Shown: positions 43,430-54,734, counted from the first letter of the stretch. The stretch is 64,000 nt of DNA from Diphasiastrum complanatum (GCA_029204225.1 CM055096.1:68207741-68271740); one strand, 5' to 3'. Numbers and translations: made by a program. Notes: generated by a model not told the origin, from the sequence alone.

Positions 43430-45308
43430 CCCTTTATCCCCACTCTGTGACAGGGACAAAAGGGTTGCAAAAATCAGTGCTTCCATTAAGTAATGCAATT
43501 TTGAAATTTTCATTTTTTGGGGGGTGAACCTGCTAGAAAACCGGATCATTCATCCAAATTACATGAAAGTTCATTCTGATGGGCTTTATCAAAAAAATTT
43601 ATCCTACTTTTATGGCTTTATCCCCATAAAGCCCAGTGGGCTTTCAAGTATAACATGTAGCTTCGAGGGTTTTATAACCATAAAGCCCATTATAGGCATA
43701 CTATGCACAAAAGCTACTTGTCTCCATATTCAAGGTAAGTGATAAGTATCACAAAAAAAGGACAAAATTTGTAAACAATATTATGTTGGATAAAGGCTAA
43801 TGACTTGGCTTTATGTTTTTTTTTGTCCATCCCCTCAATCTCTCGCCAAAGATCTACATACTCTTTGAAAATATGATGTATACATGGTTTTGAATGAATT
43901 GAATGTACAATACAAATATAGATGGAAACAATCCAATTTACACTAATAGACAGATTGTTATTTTTAAACTTTAACATCAATATAGAAAATCGAATAAAAA
44001 ATGGCTTTGCTTTACTTTCTTTTATTTTGTGAAGCTTAGATTCTTTTCAAGAAGTAAAAATCATACATGCTTCTTGTTTCTCACATCCTAAACACATTGT
44101 TGAGTCAGGTCCATTCAAGAATGTTTTCCAAAATAATGTTGAGATTCAACGTACTGATATATATGCCTTTTGTTTATGGATATAATTTGACTCTGTAAAT
44201 ATGGGAGGACTTTTTGCCTCCAATATATAGATGAGAAACAAAATGATTCTTCTTGCCATAGGCTTAGCACGACTCCTAGATTGGCGAGGGAGTTGTACCC
44301 AAGAAGTAGAACATTACTCATGATCAGGAGGAGATTTTGTTGCATACAATTGTATGTCCTAGGCAAGAGCTATCCATATATCCTAATTCTAGAATGAGGT
44401 AACTGATAATTGTCTTAGTAATGAGGTAACTGATAATTGTCTTAGTAATGGTCATTTTATGGTGAAAGATAGAGTTTTTGTACAAGTTCTTTGAACCAAT
44501 GTAGAGCTACTATCCAAAGTAGCTCAATAGTGGTCCCCTATTGTAGATAAAGATGCTCAACTAGTGGCAGGAGGTGAAGATAATGAAACTATTGCTCAAA
44601 TGACAATATTTTTGAATTCCAATTTGTAAGAAACAAATAATAGAAAATGTCCATAAAAACATATTTGTGATTCAAGTACATGGAATATTGGACATTCATC
44701 ACAATTTTTTTTGATAAAGTATCCTAACTATGGAGCATCGTAAGTGTAGTTTTGAAATAGGGCACGTTGTTACGTTTGAGTTTGATTAGCATCACACATA
44801 ATACTTGAGTAAGTTGCTTTTAGTAAGATTCTCATCTAGGACATACACATCCTTTACAATTAATAAAGCAACAATAACATTACTAATCATCTATGGAAAT
44901 TTGGATCAAGATTAATCATATATAATGGCTTTTGCATAATATAATGATTATTTTAAGAACATAACTCATAAAAGTGGAAGTAACCATATAGTACCAATAT
45001 ACTTGAGAGTGTGAAAGTACTATACTTTAGGAGCATAAATGGATCTACAAAAGATCCACAAGAGTGATTGGATGATTGCTTAACAATCTATCAAAAAACT
45101 AGTCATCAAAAAGTTGATCTAGATTGGCAATTTGACAAACAACAAGCATTAACAATCAAAAACATTGATCAACATTGAAATCCGAGCCCACACGTGTGTA
45201 CTACATGTTGTAGTATGGCCTTAAAGCTAAGAAACAAGTAGAAATCGATTTGATTGCATTTGGATCACAAAAACTCAATGTACATAGTGAACTAGTCGTA
45301 ATTAGGTT
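43427..45308. other. Long spacer, no gene seen
   Basis: AT-rich. It contains a GGGCTTTA...AAAGCCC set of phrases (43580-43700), a perfect 27-bp tandem duplication at 44393-44446 and a CACACGTGTG at 45191. Short minus-strand frames (44115-44366) have no recognised content. Confidence 0.45.
44393..44446. repeat. Perfect 27-bp tandem duplication
   Basis: The unit begins AATGAGGTAACTGATAATTG and is present twice without mismatch, implying a recent slippage or repair event. Confidence 0.95.
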
Positions 45309-45607
45309 TGTGAGCACGCGATTTCGCCCTTGTGCTCATCTGCATTATTTGACTTGTATATTTCATTATACTTGATCTGAATAAACTACTGTTTGCTTTT
45401 CTACGTTCAGATTCTCGTTAGTGTTGCAATGCTTTCCATGTTCTGTCTGACTATCTGATTGACTTTTTTGATTGTCTACTCATTGTTTTTACTACTACTG
45501 CACATTAAACTCTAAAGTTATCTTGTGTTCGCCTACTTAGATATCACTAGTGCACGTACCAAGGTGAGCGCAGTCCAATATTCATCGGATCGTGTCCTCT
45601 CCCAGCA
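45309..45607 (+). repeat. 5' LTR of copia G (about 299 bp)
   Basis: The right end is fixed by CCCAGCA followed by the primer-binding site. The left end TGTGAGCACGCG is the most plausible TG start but is not confirmed by a partner LTR. Confidence 0.5.
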
Positions 45608-45619
45608 TGGTATCAGAAC
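45608..45619 (+). other. Primer-binding site of copia G
   Basis: TGGTATCAGAAC matches the initiator tRNA-Met primer site with one change near its end, directly after the LTR. Confidence 0.85.
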
Positions 45620-45840
45620 AATGTTTACTATTCTTTGATTTTTTAGAGCATTGATAACATGATTCATATGATTTCTTAAGCGATTTCATGTCAGAGCTAT
45701 TTCTATAGCCTGATAAGCTTCCCACAGAACCAGACTCTACTATCCGATAAAGTAACTATTTTCTTGTTCTGTAAATTTGCACTAGATTTTCAAACTTAAG
45801 TCACTGATAGTTACTACTATCACCTAGACTAATCTTCCAC

Positions 45841-46735
45841 ATGGATTCCCAAGGGAAAGCCATCATGGACAAGCTTGATGGAGCTAATTACCATCTGTGG
45901 AAATTTAAGATGACTGTGTTAGTGGCTAAGGAATTGTATGACGTTGTTACAGGTGAAGCGGTAAGACCCGAAGCCGATGACGTAGCAATCTCCTGATGGA
46001 AGCTGAAGGATGGCAAAGCATTTGTGCTGATCATCCTCAACATTTCAGACACTCAGATCGGCCATGTGTCTGAAGCTCAAACATCCAAGAAAGTCTAGGA
46101 TATCTTGAGCACATTATACAAAATGTGAGATATAGCTTCCAAGCTACTTCTCAGGAAGAAATTTTACTCCCTTAAGATGGCAAATGGTAATTCTTTGCAG
46201 AATCACATCAACCAGTTCAAGAACTTGCTGAAGCAAATGGCCATTGTCGGATCTGTCATCGACGATCAAGACGCAATAATGACACTACTATCAAGCTTTC
46301 CAAGCTCATATAACAACTGGGTGATGATCATCACGAGACACCCAGATCTGACTCTTTCAAGTGTCATTGCAATGTCGTTGTAGAAAGACACCTGAATGAC
46401 TGAAGCCTCTATTTTCTCGACTGTCAACTCCCACGCCTTGTACACCAAGAAAGGCTCAACAAAGCAGAAGAAGAAAGGCCCGAAGCCATCGAAGCAAAAT
46501 CAAAAACCAACATAGCATCAAGAGCAATCGAACCCGGCAACAAAGAAGAAGCTGTTCTGCAGATACTGCAAAAGAAATTACCACGAGATTCAAGGCTGTC
46601 GGATACTACAAGTGAAGAACAACAGTAAGGGATAGCCGAACTAGATGGCAAATGTAGCTGTAGAAGCAATACAGGCCATTCAAGAAGCGGATCAAGATGC
46701 TTTTATGACTAGCCATCAAGGAGCATCAGTCTAGA
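45841..46735 (+). pseudogene. Copia G gag
   Basis: ATG at 45841 opens MDSQGKAIMDKLDGANYHLW, with the NYxxWK motif. Stops interrupt at about 45994, 46097 and 46126. The central section LQNHINQFKNLLKQMAIVG then LLSSFPSSYNNWVM matches the conserved UBN2-type gag core, and a CCHC knuckle CRYCKRNYHEIQGC lies at about 46558. The frame dissolves near 46735. No protease or pol follows, so only the 5' end of this element remains. Confidence 0.85.
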
Positions 46736-47930
46736 GATGTTGGATCTTCATAGATGTTGTGACTGCAACCTAGATTTGACAAGATATGATCAGTTTCAGT
46801 TGGCTGGTAGTGTGATTTTAGCCATTTTCTTGGTTTCTTCCATATATCTCTCTGATCCTGGCTTTGATTGGTATGAGATCTTCACAGTAGACAAATATGA
46901 AGTAGATCTTTCTATTGATCCTATCTACGAGAATTACTCGATGCGAGGGTTGGCCTTGCAAGGGTTCTTTATACTATTTTGTAGTCCAAAAACCAATTTT
47001 CTTGCAATCTAATGGGAACTAACTCTCGCCCTTTTAACAGTAGCTGGATCTAGATTGGATCTAAGTTATGTTAACCATGCAAAGGTTCTTTACTAGTGGT
47101 GCAAGAGTTATTGATGGTTGCAAGGTTTCTGGATAGGTTTTTTGCTTACAACTTCATCAGAATTCCGTATGTGAACTCTCGCAGACTTGGTCATAGATGA
47201 AAAATGATATTTTGAGCTCAATGGACCATGATGAGAGAGCTATTTCCTAGTGGTGCATGAGTTATTGATGTCTACGAGGGTTCTTGACCACTTTAGCGAG
47301 AGGTTTGGGAGGCCTGAGCACCTTCTCCAAGTTATGCAGTCGCTACCTAGAGAGAGGAGAGAAGGGAGAGAGAGCGCCGTTGAGAGAGGCTTTGGAGGCT
47401 CGAGCACCTTCCCAAAGAGAAATAGAGAGAGATACAAGACTGCTAGGTCCTCTTGACAAAGCAAGTCTGAAATATTTTGAAGCCTTTATTCATAATCCAA
47501 CAAGGTAAAATATAGTTGAAAAGTAAAATACAGTACTGAAAAAGCACCATAAAGCATAACCACTTTCAAGACGTTCAACTGATAACTGTCACCATCCCAC
47601 AAAACAAAATCGCACAAGTTAGTTTAGTGAGGAAGACAGGTGTCATAGCTGAGCGTCAGTTGTTATTCATGTCCAAAAAAAGTTATACTACTTATCAGCT
47701 TAGAATAGTGTTTCAAAACATAGTCTAGTGTTCCTGATCAAATAGTGTTTAGGCGATAAGCCAAGCCGTTATATCACCGTATTAGGATGTAGAAAATAGA
47801 AGGCCATAGTTGAAGGTGACACTACATGATCACATGCACCGATAAAAGTTTTTAGTAACGTAGGGTGAGACCTGAGAATGTAAAAATCGATATTTGCAAA
47901 TATCCATTCATTGTAAGAGAGCCATCAATA
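46736..47930. other. Spacer with CTCTCGCAG-type words, no gene seen
   Basis: GAACTCTCGCAGAC, GCGAGGGTTGG and GCAAGGGTTC words recur between 46930 and 47290, like those at 36.7-37.0 kb. GAGAGAGGAGAGAAG purine-rich DNA follows at 47350-47435. No gene supported. Confidence 0.4.
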
Positions 47931-47936
47931 GTCTAT

Positions 47937-48141
47937 CTATCCATCGTTGGATAGTAGGAAGTATGCAAGTAAGAAACCATAATCATTAAAAAAATATACT
48001 TGTTATCCATCCGTCGCTAGACAACAAGTCTAAAAATCGTATAGTTCTTCAACAAACATGTGTACATGAAGCAACTTTCCGTTTTTGTTTTCAAAATAGA
48101 TTTAAGAGATTGATGAGGCTAGCAATCCATCGCTGGGTTGC
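47937..48141. repeat. Three hairpins built round ATCCATC..TCG(C/T)
   Basis: CTATCCA-TCGT-TGGATAG at 47937-47954, CTTGTT...AACAAG at 47999-48028 enclosing ATCCATCCGTCGCTAG, and GCAATCCA-TCGC-TGGGTTGC at 48122-48141. Loops in the first and third are TCGT and TCGC. A fourth ACCCATCGC sits at 48195 without a stem. Confidence 0.6.
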
Positions 48142-48350
48142 ATGCTCATTAACCTCTTGATAGTATTATAATCATTGAAAGAGGGAGCCACCCACCCATC
48201 GCACAAAAAACCCATAGGTATATCACGTACTTGTCTCCAAGTTTTGTTCCCTGGTCTGACGATACAATTATCAATTAGGAGATCATTCCATTGATACTTC
48301 ATTACAACCTTGAGATGCAAAGATCTCATCAAAGGCAAATGTCTTATCAA
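48102..48350 (-). pseudogene. Possible reverse-transcriptase palm fragment, non-LTR or Penelope-like
   Basis: The frame contains LIDNCIVRPGNKTWRQVRD followed by IPMGF. The arrangement N-x-x-V-x-x-G-...-RQ-x-x-(G)IPMG resembles the motif of Penelope-like and cellular rvt reverse transcriptases; the Gly before IPMG is replaced by Asp. The frame ends soon after. Only about 25 residues support the call and no flanking domain was recognised. Confidence 0.3.
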
Positions 48351-48529
48351 AGATCATATGAGAAGCAAGCATGGATGTATAGAAGTGTGTACCACCTAAA
48401 ATTTGCTTCTCCTCATGAAATGTGAGCCTCATTGACTCGGCCTTGTCCTTTGAGAATCTCCATGGAAGCATTAGCTGAGAAGATGCCTCCCCAAGCTTTA
48501 GCCAATATTTATCATCTCTAGGGTTGGCC

Positions 48530-49140
48530 GATAAGGCAATAGCACTCTGATTATCACAGAATAAAATTGTAGGGATGTACCGATACAGATTAACGTCTGA
48601 TAGTAAATTTCTCAACCAAAACGCTTCCTTGATAGATTGAGAAACAAAAATGTATTCTGCTTCTATAGAAGAAAGTGCGATAGAGGTTTGCTTACGATTG
48701 TTCCATGAGATAGGACCGTCATTAAAGAAGAATGTAAATCCAGATGTGGACTTACGATTGTCTACATCTCCTCCCTAGCTTGCATCAGAATATCCACTGA
48801 GCTAATAAAGATTGTCGTTGCTGACATCTCCATAGCAAATGCACTAGTCCATGGTAGCTTGAATATACCTCATGACTCTTATGAGAGCCTTCCAATGAGT
48901 AATGCTAGGATTAGCCATATATTGGCTGAGTGAGCTTACTACAAAAGAGATATCTGGTCTTGTACAAACCATTGCATACATGAGAGATCCAAGTATCGAT
49001 CGATAAGGATACTCTCTCATCTGCTCCTCTTTCTGCTTGTTCTGGGGACATTGGTTCTTTGACAAATGCAGGTCTGGATCCATCGGTGAGTGAGCTTATT
49101 TACAATTCATTAGATTGTATCTATTGAGAACATTGTGTAG
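48530..49140 (-). pseudogene. Copia H RT tail and RNase H fragment
   Basis: 49083-48844 has YRSILGSLMYAMVCTRPDIS then VSSLSQYMANPSITHWKA, the RT-RNase H junction of copia. Between 48840 and 48620 broken frames give YSDAS, DNRKSTSGFTFFFNDGPISW and IALSSIEAEY, and 48615-48530 has LRNLLSDVNLY then LFCDNQSAIALSANP. After SANP the copia match ends, so the frame to 48283 is other DNA. No LTR is attached. Confidence 0.88.
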
Positions 49141-50050
49141 ATACCTTTGTTGATTTTGTCAGCAATGGAGAGCGGTCCAGTAGACGATTTGGCGCATCAT
49201 GCGTGCCTGCGGGCTGCGTGCGGGATCGCATTCCCACTGCCTAGCCACCCGCCATCATTCCCCTTTGACCCAAAAAGGCTGGTACCAGGGGACAAGGGTA
49301 TATTGTCTACAATGAGCTTATATGTGGATTCACTTATAGTCTCCATTTTCTTATGGGACGAATGCAGTCTTTTGGTGCCTTTTCGGACGCAACCCCTTTG
49401 TGCGTAGCTTGCATCCTCCAACAAGGTCTAGAGTTGTGATTTGACAATACTTGCTGCTGCCCGCAAGACTCCTAACTACCCAACTCTTAGAACTTATGGT
49501 TAGTAGTAATATATTTTGCTCTCTCTCTCAATCATCGGAATAGATGTTGGTATACTGTTTTCAAGAGAAACGCCTATTCTAACATCCATTCCGACTTCGT
49601 TTGTACCTGGTTTTGCTACAATATCTGCACCTCAGCTGTTCGGATGGTGATCGGCTAGAGAAACAACAAACAAACCTACAAAATAGAAAAATTGCAGTTT
49701 TTATTTGAACAACTACAAATAATATTCTTGCAACCAAATCTAAACTATGCAAAACAAATCTAAAAGAAGCAAATTTGTTCAAAACAAAAGTTAAATCTAC
49801 ACAAAGTACAACAAACTTGCATAGATCTACAAAAAATCTAGAATATAGCTTTGGATCTATAAAAGTAACTGAGATCTGATACAAAGGTTAGATCTGCATA
49901 GATGTATTGGAGAATCGGCCATAGGAATAGCCTTTGAATAAGTACGGGTGGTCGGATGTGAGTGTCACAGAGTTGTTTAGGTGAGCTTGCCTTTTGATGT
50001 ACTAAACTCAAATATCATTTTGTATTTCATGTGTTGTGAGAAACCATAAC
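49141..50050. other. Spacer, no gene seen
   Basis: It contains an 86-codon + frame at 49147-49407 in locally GC-richer DNA (no domain recognised) and an A-rich tract with repeated AAATCTA words at 49680-49890. Confidence 0.4.
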
Positions 50051-50055
50051 TAATT

Positions 50056-51507
50056 ATAGGAATATCTTGTCACAGTTTGCTCAGAAAAATGTTGCCTCCA
50101 AATAACACCATGGCGGCGTCTCGACAAGAAGCCAAGAAAATATTATTGGCAGTTGGCATGGATTACAAGAGTATTCATGCATGTCCCAACGATTGCATTT
50201 ATATTGTGACGAGTATGAGGAGGCAAGCACGTGTCCACATTGTTGGGAATATCGTTATAGGCAAGATTTACAAGGAGACACCATACCTGCCAAAGTGGTA
50301 AGACATTTTCCCATCATATTTAAGATATGCCATATGTTTAAGTGCAAGTCCATAGAGAAGCTTATGACATGGCATTTGGGCAATGACGATACTATGAAAA
50401 TCCCTACCGATTGTCCAGTGTGGAAGCATGTGGATGCTACTGGCATGAATTTAGGGATGAGCCTCACCATTTGCATTTGGGATTGGCTATGGATGGTGTG
50501 AATCCATTCAGATTGTGCTCTACATCATGATCCACTTGGTCAGTTGTCCTTGTAAATTACAACATTCTCCCTTGGAAGTATCAAGAAGGGGCACCTAATG
50601 CTTGCCTTTCTTATCCCGGAAAAATACAAGGCCAAAAATATGGACGTGTATATGGCTCCCTTGATAGATGAGCTAAAGATTCTATGGCAAGGAGTTCAAG
50701 TGACTGATATATCAAGACCACGCAGACAAAGAGATTTTGTGGTAAAAGGGATGTTGATGTGGACGATGCACGTTCCTGAATATGGGGAGTGTTCCGGTGA
50801 GATATTGCTACTATTGGTTCATGGTATTTAATCTAATGTGTATTCAAAATTTTTCTTTCAACTCAAACATTACACTCACAATTAAGTCGGTTGTTTCAAT
50901 GCAGGGCTCTCAACAAGTGGCTACAATGCATGTCCCATTTGTGGCGAGAATTTGCAAGCACGTCACTCACAACATTTGCAAAAGATGGTTTATGAGGGCC
51001 GCACTTAATACCTTCCACCCAATCACTCTCTGCGTGATGGGCTTGTTGGTCAACGTCCAATACATATTTGGGCCGATTAATGTCATATATTTTTTTAATA
51101 GTTACTCTCTCCAGATATGTTCTAACGATATTCTCAATTTAATGTGTGTGCTTGTTTTTTAATATTGTAGGCAAGTGATTGGCTTCAAATTTGGAGATCC
51201 AATCAAGATCTAGGGCGACTCTCTCCTGGCATGAAGAGGTTATCAATATTCCATGAACTTCCATATTGGGGGGAATTGTTGATAAACCATCTTTTGGACC
51301 CGATGCACATATTCAAAAATTTAGGGAGCACAATTTGGGAGCACTTGATTGGTGCCAAAGGTAAAAAAGTTGCACGAGACGACTTAAAAGAAGTGGAAAA
51401 GATGGCCGATTTATGGCCACAAACGGTAAGGAATTCAATTGTGCTCAATGAAAGGAGGTTGAGGACATCGCATTGGGTCGAGGGCCTAAAAGTCTTCAAA
51501 GTGTAAT
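50056..51507 (+). pseudogene. CACTA (En/Spm) TNP2 transposase relic with introns
   Basis: 50090-50300 encodes LPPNNTMAASRQEAKKILL then YKSIHACPNDCI. After a frame change come STCPHCWEYRYRQDL and IPAKVVRHFPIIFKIC. 50598-50796 has MDVYMAPLIDELKILWQGVQ and MLMWTMHVPEYGECSG. An intron with GT...AG at 50797-50904 joins CSG to LSTSGYNACPICGENLQARH, the zinc-ribbon-like part. The last section, 51180-51507, has KRLSIFHELPYWGELLINHL and LDPMHIFKNLGSTIWEHLIG. The order matches the Transposase_21 (TNP2) family. At least three frame changes and a stop make it inactive. No CACTA terminal repeats were found nearby. Confidence 0.9.
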
Positions 51508-51532
51508 TATGGGATAGTCTTTTGGCATCAAG

Positions 51533-51588
51533 CAAGGGTAGCAAGCCAAGCGCAATATTGATATGTAGGGTAGCAAGCCAAGCGCAAC
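51533..51588. repeat. Short direct duplication
   Basis: GGGTAGCAAGCCAAGCGCAA is present twice about 32 bp apart. Confidence 0.85.
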
Positions 51589-51589
51589 A

Positions 51590-52440
51590 TACAATATTGT
51601 TGTTGAGAGAGTATAGTCAAATTCTATAGCGAATGAACATATGAAAAGTAGTAAATTTCCTGCAGATTTGGCAAGGCAAAGGCAAAACTTGCACATTATC
51701 ATTGAAGGAGGAGGAAATTTGGATGAAGTCTTAGGAACACTTAGATGTACACTAATCCAATTCAATCAGGTATGCCCTGCTAACCTTGGAATTTCGATTC
51801 TGTATATTACCCAATAATGCCCAAAGTCCAAGAGCATGCATTTAACAAAATAAGACTTAGAAAATTAGCTAGAAAACAGGCATGAAGCTAAGTCACCAAA
51901 TGAAAGAGAGCATACGTTTTGATCTGATCTAGATTGAGACGTTTATAGCACCCAAATGAGTGGTATAGCATCAAGCATTTTCATACAACATACTCTAATA
52001 AAGTATCACTCATAATTTATGTTTAAGCTGATATGATGCTTCAAACAATAATGTTAAAGGTGGAAATTTTTATGACAAATAGAATATTGCTGCTTTCAAG
52101 TCTAAGCTTTCGGAGCCATAATCCCTCATCAAAACGGTGGAAACTGACTGCGAGCGGCAATTGTTATTAGTACCCTCTAGTTGATGCAGCTGATCAGTAG
52201 TCAAGGATAATTTGAATTCTGAATTCTTTCTCCGAAAGCAAGATGCAGAAACAAAGAAACACAGTTTTTTGGGCTCGTTGATTTTGTTCTGAATTATCTG
52301 CGTAATTACAATGCCAACCCCATTCGAACATACTCAAAGAGATCAAACAAACAGTTTTCAGAAGGTTGGAAATTAAGGATATACAGAACACCACGAATGA
52401 AAGTGCTAAGGCAGAACGGCGCTTCTATGGTCACGTTTAT
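51590..52440. other. Spacer and 3' flank of the GT14 gene
   Basis: No frame supported; the part nearest 52440 should hold the 3' untranslated region of the GT14 gene. Confidence 0.4.
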
Positions 52441-52441
52441 T

Positions 52442-53674
52442 CTAATCTTGGAACATATAATCAGCTAACTCAAGAAACTTCTCCAGACAGTCATCATCAA
52501 ACTTCCTCGCAAACAGGAATCTGCCATCCTTCTGCAGCCGTATATTGTTGATCAATGTTTGGTCAGTTTCAAGCCTGGTGTAGGTTTTGGGATGTCCACC
52601 TTTGGTTGGCGATGCCCAGTTCACATAAGTCCGAGTGAAGGAAGTTGTGCCATTGCGATCCTCAATGTACATAACTGTTGAAAAATAATGCTCTTCTGGA
52701 AAGCAGGAATTCGTATCTTTGCACTTCAACTTAAATTTATTCCAATACTTCTGATCCTTGACATACATTAATGCATGCTTCTTTGTGATTATGAAGAACT
52801 GAGAGCCTACTTTAAAATCCTGAAATGGCACTTCTGGGAGCATGACATTTTTCCCCCTAGCAATGTATCTATTCGATAGTGTCCTAGAGTGATCAAGCAC
52901 CTCTAAAAAACTTATTCTGGATGAAGTTAATTTTTTGTATATGTTGCTGAAACTGTACAGAGGAATGCAGTGATCAGAGATTATTGCAAAATATTCGTTT
53001 AATGGATCGTCCAAAAGGGCATTGGCCAAGAGACGGCGTTGTGCTGAGATCAACGACGGGTTTGCGCGTTCAGTCTTCTGACTTGGAATGAGCCTTCCCC
53101 AGAAAATTCCCACGCTTCGATCCAGTAGACTGAGCCCTCCGGATGGATCTGCATGGACGTAGATGTTATATAGATTCTCGTGACCATGGAAGAACCGAAT
53201 CCAAAGAGGTGCAAAAGGCAATGAACTCCTGATCAGAAACAAGAAAGCGATCTTTGGCTTCGGTGGACTTTTGGACTCAGCCACGCCATTTTCGCTGCAA
53301 ACAGTCGATACACAACCTAGTTTAGAATGCAGAGAGGAAAATATATTCGGCCAGTTTGATCTAAATCTATGGCCCTGCAGCCAATCTACACTCCTTTCAT
53401 GTTTATCAAAGGATGGTGGATATGCATGAATAGCGGATGTAGCAGCTGATACGGCTCGTTTAAAAAGCTCTCTATCAGTCCAACAATGGAGAAGACTTGC
53501 TCCACGATCGGTCAAAACTGAGTTGATAGGCGCACCTCTTGTTTGATCCAAAGAAACAATGGTGTCTGCCGAATTTGACACAACCTGATTCGAATTAGGA
53601 AGATAAAACTGCACTAACAACATCAGAAAAACTATGCAAATGGGCAGCACCACCAGACGAGGTATGCTCCACAT
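52442..53674 (-). CDS. GT14 glycosyltransferase (core-2/I-branching, DUF266 type), intact
   Basis: The frame begins at ATG 53674 (MWSIPRLVVLPICIVFLMLL); it stays open a further 18 codons upstream without an ATG. The product is 410 residues, normal for plant DUF266/GT14 proteins. It is a type II membrane protein with one N-terminal helix (about 6-25), a luminal stem, and a Branch domain from about 140: PKIAFLFLIRSSLPFAPLW, YNIYVHADPS, SDHCIPLYSF (233-242), FLEVLDHSRTLSNRY, FKVGSQFFIITKKHA, CFPEEHYFSTVM (324-335) and TYVNW. Such proteins sit in the Golgi and are thought to add sugars to cell-wall polymers or proteoglycans (BC10-like); the substrate is unknown here. It has a single exon, no stop or frameshift. 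Confidence 0.93.
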   Translation of the reverse strand: MWSIPRLVVLPICIVFLMLLVQFYLPNSNQVVSNSADTIVSLDQTRGAPINSVLTDRGASLLHCWTDRELFKRAVSAATSAIHAYPPSFDKHERSVDWLQGHRFRSNWPNIFSSLHSKLGCVSTVCSENGVAESKSPPKPKIAFLFLIRSSLPFAPLWIRFFHGHENLYNIYVHADPSGGLSLLDRSVGIFWGRLIPSQKTERANPSLISAQRRLLANALLDDPLNEYFAIISDHCIPLYSFSNIYKKLTSSRISFLEVLDHSRTLSNRYIARGKNVMLPEVPFQDFKVGSQFFIITKKHALMYVKDQKYWNKFKLKCKDTNSCFPEEHYFSTVMYIEDRNGTTSFTRTYVNWASPTKGGHPKTYTRLETDQTLINNIRLQKDGRFLFARKFDDDCLEKFLELADYMFQD

Positions 53675-53744
53675 ACTGGGTTTCGAAAAGCAATGATCCA
53701 CTGCACAAATTTTGCACGATTCGTTCAAGGGATGTGATTCCCGA

Positions 53745-53818
53745 TTTCATTCCAAAAAGCATTGATCTAATTCAGATTTCACTCCAAAAAGCATTAATCT
53801 GATTCAGATTTCGCTCTA
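53745..53818. repeat. Tandem duplication just upstream of the GT14 gene
   Basis: TCCAAAAAGCATTGATCTAA followed by TTCAGATTTC is repeated with two changes 32-36 bp later. It lies 70-145 bp upstream of the start codon, in the promoter or leader. Confidence 0.85.
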
Positions 53819-54429
53819 GAAGGGTTTCACACACAATCTAGGCTGGAGGAACATGGAGATGGTGATAGTTACAGTTCACTAGATGCTTTCTAGAATCCAG
53901 AAAAACGAATGGTTCAGAAGGAAGCACGAGTGATTGGAAGCAATAAATTGCTTGTTGAGAGCAGAAGCAGCTTGACAATTTTCTTAATGATGAGTGGCAA
54001 TTATGTGATCTAGGATAGATGATCAATGGTTCGAAGGAGATGGCGATGAGGATGATCACCAAGTTAAGGGCTGGCGATGGTGGCGATGGTTGTTGTTCAC
54101 CACGATGTGACATGAACGAATATTAGAATATGAAACGAAAAATTGCACGACGTGTTGAGCATGAAGGGTCGTGCTCCTTAGCCTAGAGGCAATTCCTTGG
54201 GTCTCATGTCAAGTCATGGGTGGACGCTTGAGACTCGAGAGCCACCAACATGTGAGGGGCACCCATGGTCAAACTCCTTAGATGAATGAACAACCTCATA
54301 ATGCCATGGCCAAGTCAAGTTATGTCTTTATCATGCCACTTGGGTGATTATGACTTAATAACATCTCAAGCTCTTGTGAAGCCATCCCCTATTGGTAAGT
54401 CTTTCAATGAATCCCTCAATGGAAGGAGA

Positions 54430-54432
<3 letters not shown>
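53819..54432. other. Upstream flank of the GT14 gene, no second gene supported
   Basis: A 91-codon minus frame (53838-54113) begins with MSHRGEQQPSPPSPALNLVI and contains a hydrophobic stretch, but no family is recognised and it may be chance. Confidence 0.35.

Positions 54433-54498
<66 letters not shown>
54433..54498. repeat. (TC)n microsatellite
   Basis: 33 uninterrupted TC units; ORFs that cross it are artefacts. Confidence 0.98.
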
Positions 54499-54500
<2 letters not shown>

Positions 54501-54632
54501 GGAGCAGGTATAAAAGATTTTTTGTGGAAAATATAAATCTCCAAAAAAAAAGCTTTTAGCTATTAACATATGCATCTAACAATAATATTGAAATCGTGTT
54601 AGTTACAAGAGCACTCATTATTATAGGAAAGT

Positions 54633-54717
54633 ATCCAACGGGTTGGCTCAATTGGTTAGCTTGGCATCCAAAGTTTCTTTGGTCCCAGGTTCGAGCCTCC
54701 CCTTGGAAACCAAGAAG
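54633..54717 (+). mobile_element. Short tRNA-like SINE with 17-bp target duplication
   Basis: CATTATTATAGGAAAGT lies exactly at 54616-54632 and at 54718-54734, flanking an 85-bp insert. The insert has a polymerase III box A (TGGCTCAATTGG, about 54645) and box B (GGTTCGAGCC, about 54688) at normal spacing. It does not fold into a clean tRNA cloverleaf with paired acceptor ends, so it is a SINE head rather than a tRNA gene. The long perfect duplication is typical of LINE-assisted insertion. Confidence 0.8.
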
Positions 54718-54734
54718 CATTATTATAGGAAAGT

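Noticed and set aside
43244-43549. ORFs on both strands near the (CT)n array
   Set aside because: Half of each product is the microsatellite; the rest has no motif.
53675-53728. Upstream extension of the GT14 protein by 18 residues
   Set aside because: The extension has no ATG; the ATG at 53674 places the membrane anchor at the N-terminus as usual for the family.
54286-54575. ORFs through the (TC)n array at 54.4 kb
   Set aside because: Same artefact of the microsatellite.
54633-54717. Functional tRNA gene
   Set aside because: Box A and B are good but the acceptor and anticodon arms do not pair convincingly, and the 17-bp target duplication shows it is an inserted SINE.
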